From: Kibdelosporangium persicum
GTDB lineage: Bacteria; Actinomycetota; Actinomycetes; Mycobacteriales; Pseudonocardiaceae
Reading direction: 5' to 3'
Length of the DNA: 64,000 nucleotides
Assembly: GCF_013280595.1 (NCBI RefSeq)
Contig: NZ_JAAATY010000007.1
Location: 62,001-126,000 of the forward strand
Part shown: positions 1 through 8,219 of the stretch, piece by piece
Layout of the letters: every line of letters begins with the position of its first letter
Numbering within the stretch: the stretch's first letter is position 1
The notes under the pieces: model-generated
Seen by the model: only the letters and a program-made list of their open reading frames with translations
Databases searched by the model: none
Told to the model about the DNA's origin: nothing
Position numbers and translations under genes: made by a program

Positions 1-1049
1 CGCTCGACGCCAAGGTGTTGATCATGGACGAGCCGACGTCCGCGCTGTCGTCGGCCGAAGTGGACCGGATGTTCACGGTGATCGCCGAGCTGCGCCGGGC
101 GGGCGCGGGCATCGTCTACATCTCCCACCGGATGGACGAGATCGGCCGGATCGCCGACCGGGCCACGGTGCTGCGCAACGGTTGCGTCGTCGCCGAGTTC
201 GACGCGCGGGACATGACCGCCGACCAGGCCGCTGAGGCGATGATCGGACGTCCGGTGCGGGCCATGTTCACCACCCATGAGACAGCCGACACCGGCGAGC
301 AGCTCCTCGAAGTCCGCGATCTTGTCGTGCCGCGGTCGCGGCCCGGCCGCCGGGACCCCGCCGGGATCAGCCTCACGGTCCGGCGCGGGGAGATCGTCGG
401 ACTGGCCGGACTGCTGGGTTCCGGGCGGACCGAACTACTGGAGACCCTGTTCGGCGCGGGCGGGCGCCGGCGCGGATCGGTGATCTTCAAAGGCCGCCCG
501 GTGCGGCCGCGCGGCCCGCGGTCCGCCATCCGGCTGGGCATGGTGTACATGCCCGAGGACCGCCGGATATCCGGGCTCGCACTGGACCATTCGGTGCTCG
601 CCAACACGGTTCTGTCTGTCGTGGACCGGATCGCGCGGCTCGGTGTGGTGTCGCGGCGCCGTGAGGCCGGTGCGGCCACTCGGATCGTGCGTGACCTGAG
701 CGTGAAACTCGCCTCGGTGCGGGACCCGGTTTCCGCGTTGTCGGGCGGCAACCAGCAGAAGGTCGTGCTCGGGCGGATGCTGTTGACCGAACCGGACCTG
801 CTGCTGCTCGACGAGCCGACCCGCGGCGTCGACGTCGGCGCGAAGGCCGAGATCTACCACCTGCTGGGGCAGGCCGCTCAGCGCGGGATGGGCGTCCTGC
901 TCGCGTCTTCCGAGCTGGCCGAACTGGTGGGCGTGTGCGATCGCGTGATCGTGCTGCGCGGCGGCCGGGATGTCGCCGAACTGCGGACCGAGCAGGCCGG
1001 TGAGGCGGATCTGCTCGCGGCGTCGATGGGGGAGGTTGTGCCGTTGTGA
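1..1049 (+). CDS. Sugar ABC transporter ATP-binding protein (RbsA/MglA type), 5' end outside window
   Basis: The reading frame is open from base 3 and enters from outside the window, so only about the last 349 residues are seen. They cover the end of the first nucleotide-binding domain (Walker B LIMDEPTSAL, H-loop YISHRMDE) and the whole second domain. The second domain has a degenerate Walker A (GLLGSGRTEL, lacking the usual lysine), signature LSGGNQQKV and Walker B LLLLDEPTRGVDVG. Two fused NBDs with a degenerate second P-loop is the known pattern of CUT2 carbohydrate importers (RbsA, MglA, XylG, AraG). It would hydrolyse ATP at the inner membrane face to drive import through the permease encoded next, which it overlaps by 4 bases (GTGA). 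The substrate cannot be read from this subunit; the downstream enzymes suggest a pentose. Confidence 0.95.
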   Translation, partial: LDAKVLIMDEPTSALSSAEVDRMFTVIAELRRAGAGIVYISHRMDEIGRIADRATVLRNGCVVAEFDARDMTADQAAEAMIGRPVRAMFTTHETADTGEQLLEVRDLVVPRSRPGRRDPAGISLTVRRGEIVGLAGLLGSGRTELLETLFGAGGRRRGSVIFKGRPVRPRGPRSAIRLGMVYMPEDRRISGLALDHSVLANTVLSVVDRIARLGVVSRRREAGAATRIVRDLSVKLASVRDPVSALSGGNQQKVVLGRMLLTEPDLLLLDEPTRGVDVGAKAEIYHLLGQAAQRGMGVLLASSELAELVGVCDRVIVLRGGRDVAELRTEQAGEADLLAASMGEVVPL

Positions 1050-2053
1050 CCACTGACTTCGTGGCGGAGACGCGCCGGGCGAGCGTGCGCTCGATGGTGT
1101 TCCGCTTCCAAAGCCTGTTCGGGCTGGTCGCGGTGTTCGTCGCGGCGATCGTGTTCTCGCCCAGCCGCGACGGCGAACTGCTGTTCCTCACCAGCGACAA
1201 CCTGTTCAACGTGGTGCGCGCGGTGTCGGAGATCGGGATCATCGCGGTCGGCATGACGTTCGTGATCCTGATCGGCGGGATCGACCTGTCGGTCGGCGCG
1301 ATGCTCGGCCTCGCCGCCGTCGGCTCGGCGGTCCTGTTGGTGGAGAACGACTTCGGGCTCGTGCCCGCGGTGCTGGTGGTGCTGGCCGTCGGGCTGGGTT
1401 TCGGGTTGCTGCAAGGCGTCGCTTCGGCCGTGTTCGGCATCCAGGCGTTCATCGTCACGCTGGCGGGCCTGCAGATCGCCCGTGGCCTGGCGCGGATCTG
1501 GTCGGGCGGGCAGGGCGTCGCGATCGCGTACGGCGAAGGTCCTGGCGAGGCGCCGATCGCGTTCTCGTTGCTGGGCGAACGGACCTTCAACGGGCTGGTG
1601 CCGATCCCGGCGTTGATCTTCGTCGTGGTCGCCGTGCTGGCGGTCCTCTTCCTGCGTGGCACGGCGTTCTCCCGGCACGTGTACGCGATCGGCGGCAACG
1701 AGAAGGCCGCCCGGCTGTCCGGTGTGCCGGTCACCCGGGTCAAGATCGTCGTGTTCGGCATCTGCGGGCTGCTCGCCGCGCTGGCCGGGATCATCCACGC
1801 GGGCCAGCTCAACCAGGGCAGTCCCAACGACGGCCTCGGCTACGAACTCGACGCGATCGCCGCCGTGGTCGTCGGCGGCACAAGCCTCGCCGGTGGCCGG
1901 GGTTCGGTCGTCGGGACCGTGGCGGGCGCGCTGCTTCTCGGCGTGCTCAACAACATCCTGGCGCTCAACAGCGTCGACACGAATGTCCAGCTCCTGATCA
2001 AGGGGCTCGTGATCGTGGTGGCGGCCGGCCTGCAACGGCTCCGGCCGTCCTGA
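1046..2053 (+). CDS. Sugar ABC transporter permease (RbsC type)
   Basis: 335-residue polytopic membrane protein of the BPD_transp_2 family. The landmark segments GIDLSVGAMLGL and GGTSLAGGRGSVVG are typical of ribose/xylose/galactose importer permeases, and hydrophobic helices run through the whole length. The GTG start overlaps the stop of the ATPase gene in a GTGA, which indicates translational coupling. The substrate-binding protein follows 15 bases after the stop with an AAAGGACGAG ribosome site, so the three genes form one operon. It probably forms a homodimeric channel fed by the lipoprotein downstream. Length is normal for the family and nothing is missing. Confidence 0.95.
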   Translation: MTTDFVAETRRASVRSMVFRFQSLFGLVAVFVAAIVFSPSRDGELLFLTSDNLFNVVRAVSEIGIIAVGMTFVILIGGIDLSVGAMLGLAAVGSAVLLVENDFGLVPAVLVVLAVGLGFGLLQGVASAVFGIQAFIVTLAGLQIARGLARIWSGGQGVAIAYGEGPGEAPIAFSLLGERTFNGLVPIPALIFVVVAVLAVLFLRGTAFSRHVYAIGGNEKAARLSGVPVTRVKIVVFGICGLLAALAGIIHAGQLNQGSPNDGLGYELDAIAAVVVGGTSLAGGRGSVVGTVAGALLLGVLNNILALNSVDTNVQLLIKGLVIVVAAGLQRLRPS

Positions 2054-2068
2054 CCGAAAGGACGAGAC

Positions 2069-3052
2069 ATGCGTTTTCTCGTGGCGGTCCTCGTGCTGGG
2101 CTCCGTTGTCGCATGCGGTACGACCAGCGAGAACCGTTCCGCTGGGCCCGCGACCGGCGCCGCGTGCAAGGGCGCGGGCGGCAAGTACGTCATCGGCATG
2201 AGCCAGGCCAACGTGGCGGAGCCGTACCGGCAACGGATGGACGACGACATCCGGGCGGCGGCGAAGGCCGTGCCGCAGTTCGAAGTCCGCTTCACCGACG
2301 CGCAGCAGGACAACTCCCGTCAGGTGGCCGACGTGGAGAACTTCCTGACCCAGCAGGTCGACCTGCTGATCATCAGCCCGAACGAGGCGAAGCCGCTGAC
2401 CGGGGTGGTGAAGAAGGCGTTCGACAAAGGCGTCCCGGTGATCGTGCTGGACCGAAAGGTCGAAGGGGACGCGTACACGACCTGGATCGGTGCGGACAAC
2501 GTCGAGATCGGGCGGCAGGCGGGCAAGTACGTGGCCGAGCAGTTGCTGCCCAACGGCGGCAAGGTCGCCGAGATCCGTGGCCTCGCCGGTTCGACCCCGG
2601 CCAGGGAACGCGGCGACGGGTTCCGTGAGTCGATCCGCGGCCGCCGGATCGAGATCGTGGTCAGCCAGGACGGCGACTGGCTGCGGGAGAAGGGCCAGGA
2701 GAAGGCGGACGCGATCCTCAAGTCCACTCCGGACATCCAGGTGATCTACGCGCACAACGACCCGATGGCCGAAGGCGCCTACCTCGCCGCCAGGGCGGCG
2801 GGCAGGCAGGACGCGCTGAAGTTCATCGGCATCGACGGCCTGCCGATCCCCTCCGGCGGCCTGAAAGCCGTGGAGGCCGGGCGGCTCTCGGCGACGCTGA
2901 TCTACCCGACCGCGGGCCGGGAGGCGATCGAGTCGGCACGCCGGATCCTCCTCGACTGCCAGCAGGTGCCCAAGACCCAGACGCTGCAGACCCAGCTGAT
3001 CACCAAGGACAACGCCGCCCAGGTCTACGCGAAGGAGAACCCCGGCGGCTGA
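2069..3052 (+). CDS. Sugar ABC transporter substrate-binding lipoprotein (RbsB type)
   Basis: 327 residues. The N-terminus is a lipoprotein signal with lipobox VVAC, so Cys16 would be lipidated and the protein anchored to the outer face of the membrane. The rest is a periplasmic-binding-protein-4 fold of the ribose/galactose-binding type: MSQANVAEPYRQRM near the mature N-terminus, LDRKVEGDAYTTWIG in the hinge region and IYAHNDPMAEGAYLAA late in the protein. It delivers the sugar to the permease/ATPase pair encoded just upstream. The start is well supported by the AAAGGACGAG Shine-Dalgarno about 8 bases before ATG. Substrate is inferred only from context. Confidence 0.95.
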   Translation: MRFLVAVLVLGSVVACGTTSENRSAGPATGAACKGAGGKYVIGMSQANVAEPYRQRMDDDIRAAAKAVPQFEVRFTDAQQDNSRQVADVENFLTQQVDLLIISPNEAKPLTGVVKKAFDKGVPVIVLDRKVEGDAYTTWIGADNVEIGRQAGKYVAEQLLPNGGKVAEIRGLAGSTPARERGDGFRESIRGRRIEIVVSQDGDWLREKGQEKADAILKSTPDIQVIYAHNDPMAEGAYLAARAAGRQDALKFIGIDGLPIPSGGLKAVEAGRLSATLIYPTAGREAIESARRILLDCQQVPKTQTLQTQLITKDNAAQVYAKENPGG

Positions 3053-3089
3053 ACACCTCGTCCGGACCCCGCTGGCCCCCCGCTTTCGT

Positions 3090-3131
3090 CGTGAGTGGTT
3101 ATCGGGGTTCTAACGCCGATAACCACTCACG
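3090..3131. terminator. Perfect 16-bp inverted repeat before the GH172 gene
   Basis: Arms CGTGAGTGGTTATCGG (3090-3105) and its exact complement (3116-3131) enclose a 10-base loop. The hairpin lies between the binding-protein gene and the secreted GH172 gene and ends directly against the GAGGAGGAGG ribosome site of the latter. There is no U-run. It may be a terminator for the transporter operon, an RNA structure tuning GH172 translation, or an operator. The sequence alone does not decide. Confidence 0.6.
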
Positions 3132-3144
3132 AGGAGGAGGCGGG

Positions 3145-5622
3145 ATGCGCTTCGGGTCCCTGCTCGCATCCACTCTCATTTCCGCCCTGGTCCTCAGCAC
3201 CGTCACCGGCGTCGCGCACGCGGCGCCGCAGGTGGCGAGTGCGACGGACAAGGGCCCGATCGGCTGGCAGGTCTACCGGCAGCTGGACCAGCTGGCCACG
3301 ATGAGACCTGGCGCGGTGTCGCGTCAGTTCTCCAGTTTCGACCGTACGGGCGGCAACGACGACGGGTTCGTGGGCACGTACTCGTGCCTGCGCACGACAG
3401 GCACCGGCGGCTGCGTGCTGGCCGAGCGGACCGGTCCGGGGCAGATCGATTCGCTGTGGTTCACCCGTGACTTCGGGTCGATGACCAACAACGGCCGGAT
3501 CAAGATCGAGCTCGACGGCCAGGTCGTACTGGATCACCTGCTGGAGGAGGTCGTCGACGGCAAACTGGGCGCGCCGTGGGTCTGGCCGCTGGTGGGCAAC
3601 GGCGAGGACACCTCGGGCGCCGGGGTGATCAGGGTGCCGATGCCGTACCGCGAGTCGATGCGGGTGACCATGCAGGTGAACCCGCTCTTCTACCACGTGG
3701 GCTACCGGGACTTCGCGGACGCGGACGGCGTGCGGACGTTCGACCCGGCCGACCAGGCGCTGGACGTGATCGCGAAGCTGCGGGCGTACGGCATCCGTGA
3801 CCCCAAGGGCGGTTCCGCGGCCAAGGCACCCGTGTCCTCCGGCGCGCTCGCGGCGGGCCAGTCGAAGAACGTGGCGACACTGGCCGGATCCGGCTGGGTG
3901 AGCCAGCTCAGGGTGAAGATCCCGCAGGTCGTGGCCAGTCCTCGGGTCGGCGACGACGGCCGGGCGTTCTCCGTCGGCGGGTCGTCGACGTTCAAGGTCG
4001 CGATCGACCCGGCCAACTCCGGAGTCCGGATCACCCGGCGGTACGACCCGCAGGTGGGCAACCAACGGGCACGGGTGCTGGTCGACGGAACCCAGGTGGG
4101 GTTCTGGGAAAGCGGTCCGCACATCCCGCCGGGCGAGTGGCGCGACCAGACGATCACGATCCCGTCCGCCCTGACAGCGGGCAAGTCCGCCCTGACGGTG
4201 GTGAACGAGTACGTAGCGTCCGATTTGGACGTCAACGAGTTCCGTTACAGCGTGCACAGCAACGTGTCCGGCGACTGGCGCCGGACCGACGTGATGGATG
4301 TCGGCCCGAACCACCCGGGTGACGAGCAGGCGCACGGCTACACGGTCCGGGGCCTGAACTGGCAGGGCTACCGGGTGTTCCGCTACCCGGTTCCCGCCGC
4401 CGAGGTCACGCGTTCGGACGCGGTGCTCAGTGGCGTGCGGCTGGTGATCTCCTTTGACGGCAAGCCGGGGGTGGACGCCCCGCTCGGCGAGTTCTTCGGC
4501 TCAGGCCTGGGCGAGTACGACACGCTGACGCTGATGTCGTCCATCGACACCGCACCGGACGGCTGGTACACCTCCTGGTGGCCGATGCCGTACGCGCGCA
4601 ACGCGACCGTGACGCTGGTCAACGAAAGCGGGGTCGCTCTGAGCGATGTGACCGTCGAAACCGACCACGTGCCCGATCCCGCTGTGGCATCGGCGTTGCA
4701 GTCGGGCAGGATCGGCTACTTCCGTGCCACGAGATCGGCCGGGAACACGGTGCCAGGCCAGGACTTCACGTTCCTGCAGACGACCGGCCGCGGCGTGTAC
4801 TACGGGGTGACGCATTCGATGCGCGGCGCCATCCCGAACGGCAACATGCGCCTGTACCTGGAAGGCGACGAGCGCGTCTACGTGGACGGCGCAGCGACTC
4901 CGACCATCTACGGCACAGGCACAGAGGACTTCTACGAGTCCGGCTGGTATTTCCGTGACGGCATCACGTACACCATGCCGCTCGCGGGGAATCCGGCCTG
5001 GGAGCTGAACGGTGACGGCTGCACGCACGACTGCACGGGCGCGTACCGGCTGATGATCGGCGAGGCCGTGTCCTTCTCGGCCAACCTCCGCTTCGACATC
5101 CAGCACGGCCCAGTCAACGACGCACCAGCCAACTACAGCTCAACCTCCTACTGGTACGGACAGTCCCAGCCCGCGCTTGTCGAGAGCGATGTGCTGGACG
5201 TCGCCGACGACGCCAGCCGTGCGGCCCATGGTTACCAGTCCACGGGCGAAACCCGCCGGACCTTGCAGTCGACCTTCGAAGGCAAGGACGACAAGGTGAC
5301 CGTGTCCGACGGCGTCGCCTCGGCGACCGGTGCCGTGGAATTCACCATGAAGATGGCCCCAGGCTCGGCAGGCGCCCGGATTCTGCGGATGAACGACCAG
5401 AACGAACCTTTCCAGCAAGCAAGCGTTTCCGTCGACGGCGCCCCGGCGGGCACGTGGTTCCAGCCTTTGAAGAACACGTCGTCACGGTGGCTGGAGGACT
5501 CGTTCGAACTGCCGGAAAGCCTGGTGGCGGGCAAGAGTTCGGTGACCGTCCGGATCGTCCCGCAGACCGGCTCCCCGGCGTGGTCGGCCGCTCGCTATCG
5601 GATGCTCACCAAGACAGGGTGA
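3145..5622 (+). CDS. Secreted GH172 / DUF2961 family protein
   Basis: 825 residues. The ATG at 3145 is chosen because a strong GAGGAGGAGG site lies just upstream and a clear signal peptide follows (MRFGSLLASTL, hydrophobic core, cleavage near VAHA-AP). An in-frame earlier start at 3091 would lie in the hairpin. The first half contains the DUF2961 (GH172) fold; the hallmark GTGTEDFYESGWYF lies near residues 590-605. A further beta-rich stretch (SDGVASATGAVEFTM, VDGAPAGTWFQPL) follows to the C-terminus. Characterised GH172 enzymes act on D-fructofuranosides/difructose dianhydrides and on D-arabinofuranosides of mycobacterial arabinan. It would act outside the cell and supply the neighbouring importer with monosaccharide. 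Confidence 0.85.
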   Translation: MRFGSLLASTLISALVLSTVTGVAHAAPQVASATDKGPIGWQVYRQLDQLATMRPGAVSRQFSSFDRTGGNDDGFVGTYSCLRTTGTGGCVLAERTGPGQIDSLWFTRDFGSMTNNGRIKIELDGQVVLDHLLEEVVDGKLGAPWVWPLVGNGEDTSGAGVIRVPMPYRESMRVTMQVNPLFYHVGYRDFADADGVRTFDPADQALDVIAKLRAYGIRDPKGGSAAKAPVSSGALAAGQSKNVATLAGSGWVSQLRVKIPQVVASPRVGDDGRAFSVGGSSTFKVAIDPANSGVRITRRYDPQVGNQRARVLVDGTQVGFWESGPHIPPGEWRDQTITIPSALTAGKSALTVVNEYVASDLDVNEFRYSVHSNVSGDWRRTDVMDVGPNHPGDEQAHGYTVRGLNWQGYRVFRYPVPAAEVTRSDAVLSGVRLVISFDGKPGVDAPLGEFFGSGLGEYDTLTLMSSIDTAPDGWYTSWWPMPYARNATVTLVNESGVALSDVTVETDHVPDPAVASALQSGRIGYFRATRSAGNTVPGQDFTFLQTTGRGVYYGVTHSMRGAIPNGNMRLYLEGDERVYVDGAATPTIYGTGTEDFYESGWYFRDGITYTMPLAGNPAWELNGDGCTHDCTGAYRLMIGEAVSFSANLRFDIQHGPVNDAPANYSSTSYWYGQSQPALVESDVLDVADDASRAAHGYQSTGETRRTLQSTFEGKDDKVTVSDGVASATGAVEFTMKMAPGSAGARILRMNDQNEPFQQASVSVDGAPAGTWFQPLKNTSSRWLEDSFELPESLVAGKSSVTVRIVPQTGSPAWSAARYRMLTKTG

Positions 5623-5630
5623 TCACCGGG

Positions 5631-5666
5631 TCGGCTCTTGCCGGTCGGTGTCCCGGCAAGAGCCGA
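5631..5666. terminator. Bidirectional terminator hairpin
   Basis: A 14-bp perfect stem (TCGGCTCTTGCCGG / CCGGCAAGAGCCGA) with an 8-base loop sits between the convergent GH172 and LacI genes, 8 bases after one stop and directly abutting the other. There is no U-tract, as is common in high-GC actinobacteria. Confidence 0.75.
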
Positions 5667-6656
5667 TCACCGGGTCGAACTCCCGCGCGTGATCAACGTG
5701 GCGTTCAGCGTCGTCGTCGTGTAGGGCAAGGAGCTGTCCGCGATCCGGGCCATCAGCAGCTGGGCCGCGACCTTGCCGATGTCGTAGGCGGGTTGCGAGA
5801 CCACCGAGAGAGGAGGATCGACCAAAGACGCCCAGGGAGCGTCGTCGAAGGCGACCACCCCGACGTCCGCGCCGAGCCGCAGGTCCAGTTTGGAAAGCGC
5901 TTCGAGCACGCCGACAGCCATGGCGCTGTTGGCGACAAGCAGCGCGTCCGGCCGGTCCGGCTGGCTCAGCAGGTCGATCGCGGCCTCGAACGCGCCGTCC
6001 GCCCGGAACTCGGCGCGACGGGCGAATCTGGCCGAAGTTCGCCGCTTGGATGCGCGGAGCGCATCCTTGTAGCCCGCCAGCCGGTCATCCGCCGTCTGGA
6101 TGCCCGCCGGGCCGGTGATGCAGCCGATCCGGTCGTAGCCCTGGCTGATCAGGTGGGTGGTCGCCTGTTTCGCCGCACTCCGGGTGTCCACAAGGACCAT
6201 GTCGGCCGCCGCGGGCAGTGGCCGGTCGACCGCGACCAGTGGTGTCCGGCGCGCGGTCAGCAGGTCCACATTGGGCGCTGTGCCGGTGGGGGAGAGCACG
6301 ACTCCGGCCACCCGTTCCTGGATCGCGACGTCGATGTACCGGCGTTCCTTCTCCGGATTCTCATCGGAGTTGCACAACACCACGGAGTAACCGACGGCCT
6401 GGGCGACGTCCTCCACGCCGCGCGCGATCGAGGTGAAGAACGGGTTCTCGACGTCCGAGATGATCAGCGCGAGCACCGCCGTCTCCTGGCGGCGCAGGTT
6501 GCGGGCCGGTCCGTTGGGCTGGTACCCCAGCTCCGCCGCTGCCGAGAGCACCCGCGCGGCCAGCGCCGGGTCTACTGTGGACTTGCCGTTCAGCGCCCTC
6601 GACGCTGTCGCGGTGGACACACCCGCCTTGGCCGCCACGTCGTTGATGGTCGCCAC
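5667..6656 (-). CDS. LacI-family transcriptional repressor
   Basis: 329 residues from the GTG at 6656. This start gives the canonical N-terminus (V)ATINDVAAKAGVSTATASRAL, the LacI helix-turn-helix and hinge (NRE-type hinge PNGPARNLR). The frame is open about 90 bases further upstream, but that stretch is atypical and reaches the operator. A type-I periplasmic-binding-fold effector domain follows (IISDVENPFFTSIARGVED; VAFDDAPWASLVDPPLS). It is transcribed divergently from the isomerase/kinase genes. A perfect 18-bp palindrome with the central CG typical of LacI operators lies in the divergent region, so it very likely represses both itself and the catabolic operon until the sugar is present. 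Confidence 0.93.
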   Translation of the reverse strand: MATINDVAAKAGVSTATASRALNGKSTVDPALAARVLSAAAELGYQPNGPARNLRRQETAVLALIISDVENPFFTSIARGVEDVAQAVGYSVVLCNSDENPEKERRYIDVAIQERVAGVVLSPTGTAPNVDLLTARRTPLVAVDRPLPAAADMVLVDTRSAAKQATTHLISQGYDRIGCITGPAGIQTADDRLAGYKDALRASKRRTSARFARRAEFRADGAFEAAIDLLSQPDRPDALLVANSAMAVGVLEALSKLDLRLGADVGVVAFDDAPWASLVDPPLSVVSQPAYDIGKVAAQLLMARIADSSLPYTTTTLNATLITRGSSTR

Positions 6657-6745
6657 ACCCACTGGCCTCACTCTGCGGAACTGGTTGCAGTGCACCTCAC
6701 GCACTGCGGCAATGTTGACACTACTCGGCCCGGCGAATAGCGTCA

Positions 6746-6763
6746 CGAGTAATCGATTACTCG
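6746..6763. promoter_or_regulatory. LacI-family operator
   Basis: Perfect 18-bp palindrome CGAGTAATCGATTACTCG with central CG, in the intergenic region between the divergent repressor and isomerase genes, 40 bases before the isomerase start. Size, symmetry and central CG match LacI-family operators. That the local repressor binds it is inferred. Confidence 0.85.
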
Positions 6764-6802
6764 ACTCAAGGGCAGTCTCACTGCGAACGCGTTGGAGGAC
6801 TC

Positions 6803-8215
6803 GTGGCCCGGATCGGTGTGATCAGTGTTTCCGACGGCCGAGACTACGTTCACGGCGGTATCGCCGGCTTCATCCGCCGGACGGAGGACAAACTCGCCGC
6901 CCGGCTGAGCGAGGCGGGCCACGAGGTGGTCCGCGGTTCGAGCCCGGTCAGCTCCAACACGCTGGCGACCTCGGTCGCCCGTGAGATCGCCGCGGCGGAC
7001 GTCAACCTGACCGTGCTGCACTACGCGGTCTGGGCTTTCCCGCACTTCACGATGCTCGCCGCCGGTGCGCTCGACGGCCCGTTGTTGTTGCTGTCCAACA
7101 TCGATCCGGTGCAGCCCGGCATGGTCGGCATGCTCGCCGCGGGCGGTGCGCTGGACCAGATTGGACGCGAGCACACCCGGTTGTGGGGAGATCCCGACTC
7201 GCCCGGACTGATCGCGTCGATCGGTGCGCACGCTTCGGCCGCGGCGGCGGTCGCACGCCTGCGCGGCGCCACCTTCGGCCGGATCGGCGGACGGCCGATG
7301 GGGATGAACACCGCGGTGGCCAACACCGACCAATGGCAGCGCCTGTTCGGCATCGACGTCGAGGAGATCGACCAGTGGGAGATCGTCCGGCGGGCCGAAC
7401 TGGCCGACGCCGGGGAGAAGGTCAAGGCGCGGGAGTGGCTGGAACGGCACGCGAACGTGCACTACGACGGCAAGAAGCTGACGCCCGCGTTGCTTGAGCG
7501 GCAGATCGGTTCATACCTGGCGATGCGTGAACTGATCGACGAGTGGCACCTCGACTTCACCGGTATCAAGGGCCAGCCCGAGCTGACCCAGTACTTCGCG
7601 ACGATGGACATCGCCGAGGCGTTCCTGAACGACCCCTACGACTGGAACGGCCCCAAGGAACCGCACGTCTGCGCGACGGAAGCGGACATGGACGGCGCGT
7701 TGACCATGCAGCTGTTCAAGCACATCGCCAACACGCCGGTGCTGTTCGCGGACGTCCGGCACTACCACGGCGACCGTGACATCTGGGACCTGTGCAACTC
7801 CGGGCAGCACGCGACCTGGTACGCCGCGCGTAGTGCCGATCCGGCCGAGAACCTGGCGCGGGTGCACCTCTACCCCGAGGTGTTCTTCTTCCCGGCCGGT
7901 GGCGCGTCCGTGCACCACCTGGCGGCGCCGGGCGAGATGACGTTGGGGCGCCTGACACGCAAGAACGGCGCGTACCGGATGCAGCTGATGCTCGGCAGCT
8001 TCGAGACGTACGACGAGGAGACCAACCAGGCGTTGATGAACCAGTCGACGCCGGAATGGCCGCACGCCTTCGCGCGCCTGGACGCGCCGGCGGAGGTGTT
8101 CCTGTCCCGGTTCGGTGCCAATCACATCCACGCCGTCCCGGGCGATCACCGGGCCACCGTCCGCGCGGCGTGCTCGCTGCTCGGCGTGACGCTCGACGAG
8201 TTCACGCGAGGCTGA
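6803..8215 (+). CDS. L-fucose/L-arabinose isomerase family protein
   Basis: 470 residues from a GTG preceded by GGAGG. The sequence fits the FucI/AraA-like aldose-ketose isomerase superfamily: an N-terminal Rossmann-like region (RIGVISVSDGRDYVHGG), a middle segment GRIGGRPMGMNTAV, then conserved acidic and histidine residues such as CATEADMDGALTMQL and ADVRHYHGD. It is shorter than E. coli FucI (~590 residues) and closer in length to AraA-like members. Known members convert L-fucose, D-arabinose or L-arabinose to the ketose using a divalent metal. With the FGGY kinase 4 bases downstream and the GH172 protein nearby, D-arabinose to D-ribulose is a plausible reaction. This is inferred, not shown. 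Confidence 0.85.
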   Translation: MARIGVISVSDGRDYVHGGIAGFIRRTEDKLAARLSEAGHEVVRGSSPVSSNTLATSVAREIAAADVNLTVLHYAVWAFPHFTMLAAGALDGPLLLLSNIDPVQPGMVGMLAAGGALDQIGREHTRLWGDPDSPGLIASIGAHASAAAAVARLRGATFGRIGGRPMGMNTAVANTDQWQRLFGIDVEEIDQWEIVRRAELADAGEKVKAREWLERHANVHYDGKKLTPALLERQIGSYLAMRELIDEWHLDFTGIKGQPELTQYFATMDIAEAFLNDPYDWNGPKEPHVCATEADMDGALTMQLFKHIANTPVLFADVRHYHGDRDIWDLCNSGQHATWYAARSADPAENLARVHLYPEVFFFPAGGASVHHLAAPGEMTLGRLTRKNGAYRMQLMLGSFETYDEETNQALMNQSTPEWPHAFARLDAPAEVFLSRFGANHIHAVPGDHRATVRAACSLLGVTLDEFTRG

Positions 8216-8219
8216 CGCC

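Noticed and set aside
878-2755. 625-codon minus-strand open frame across the sugar transporter genes
   Set aside because: His/Asp/Arg-rich low-complexity translation, antisense to three confident genes.
5454-6740. 428-codon plus-strand open frame over the LacI gene
   Set aside because: Antisense to a canonical LacI regulator; no recognisable sequence.
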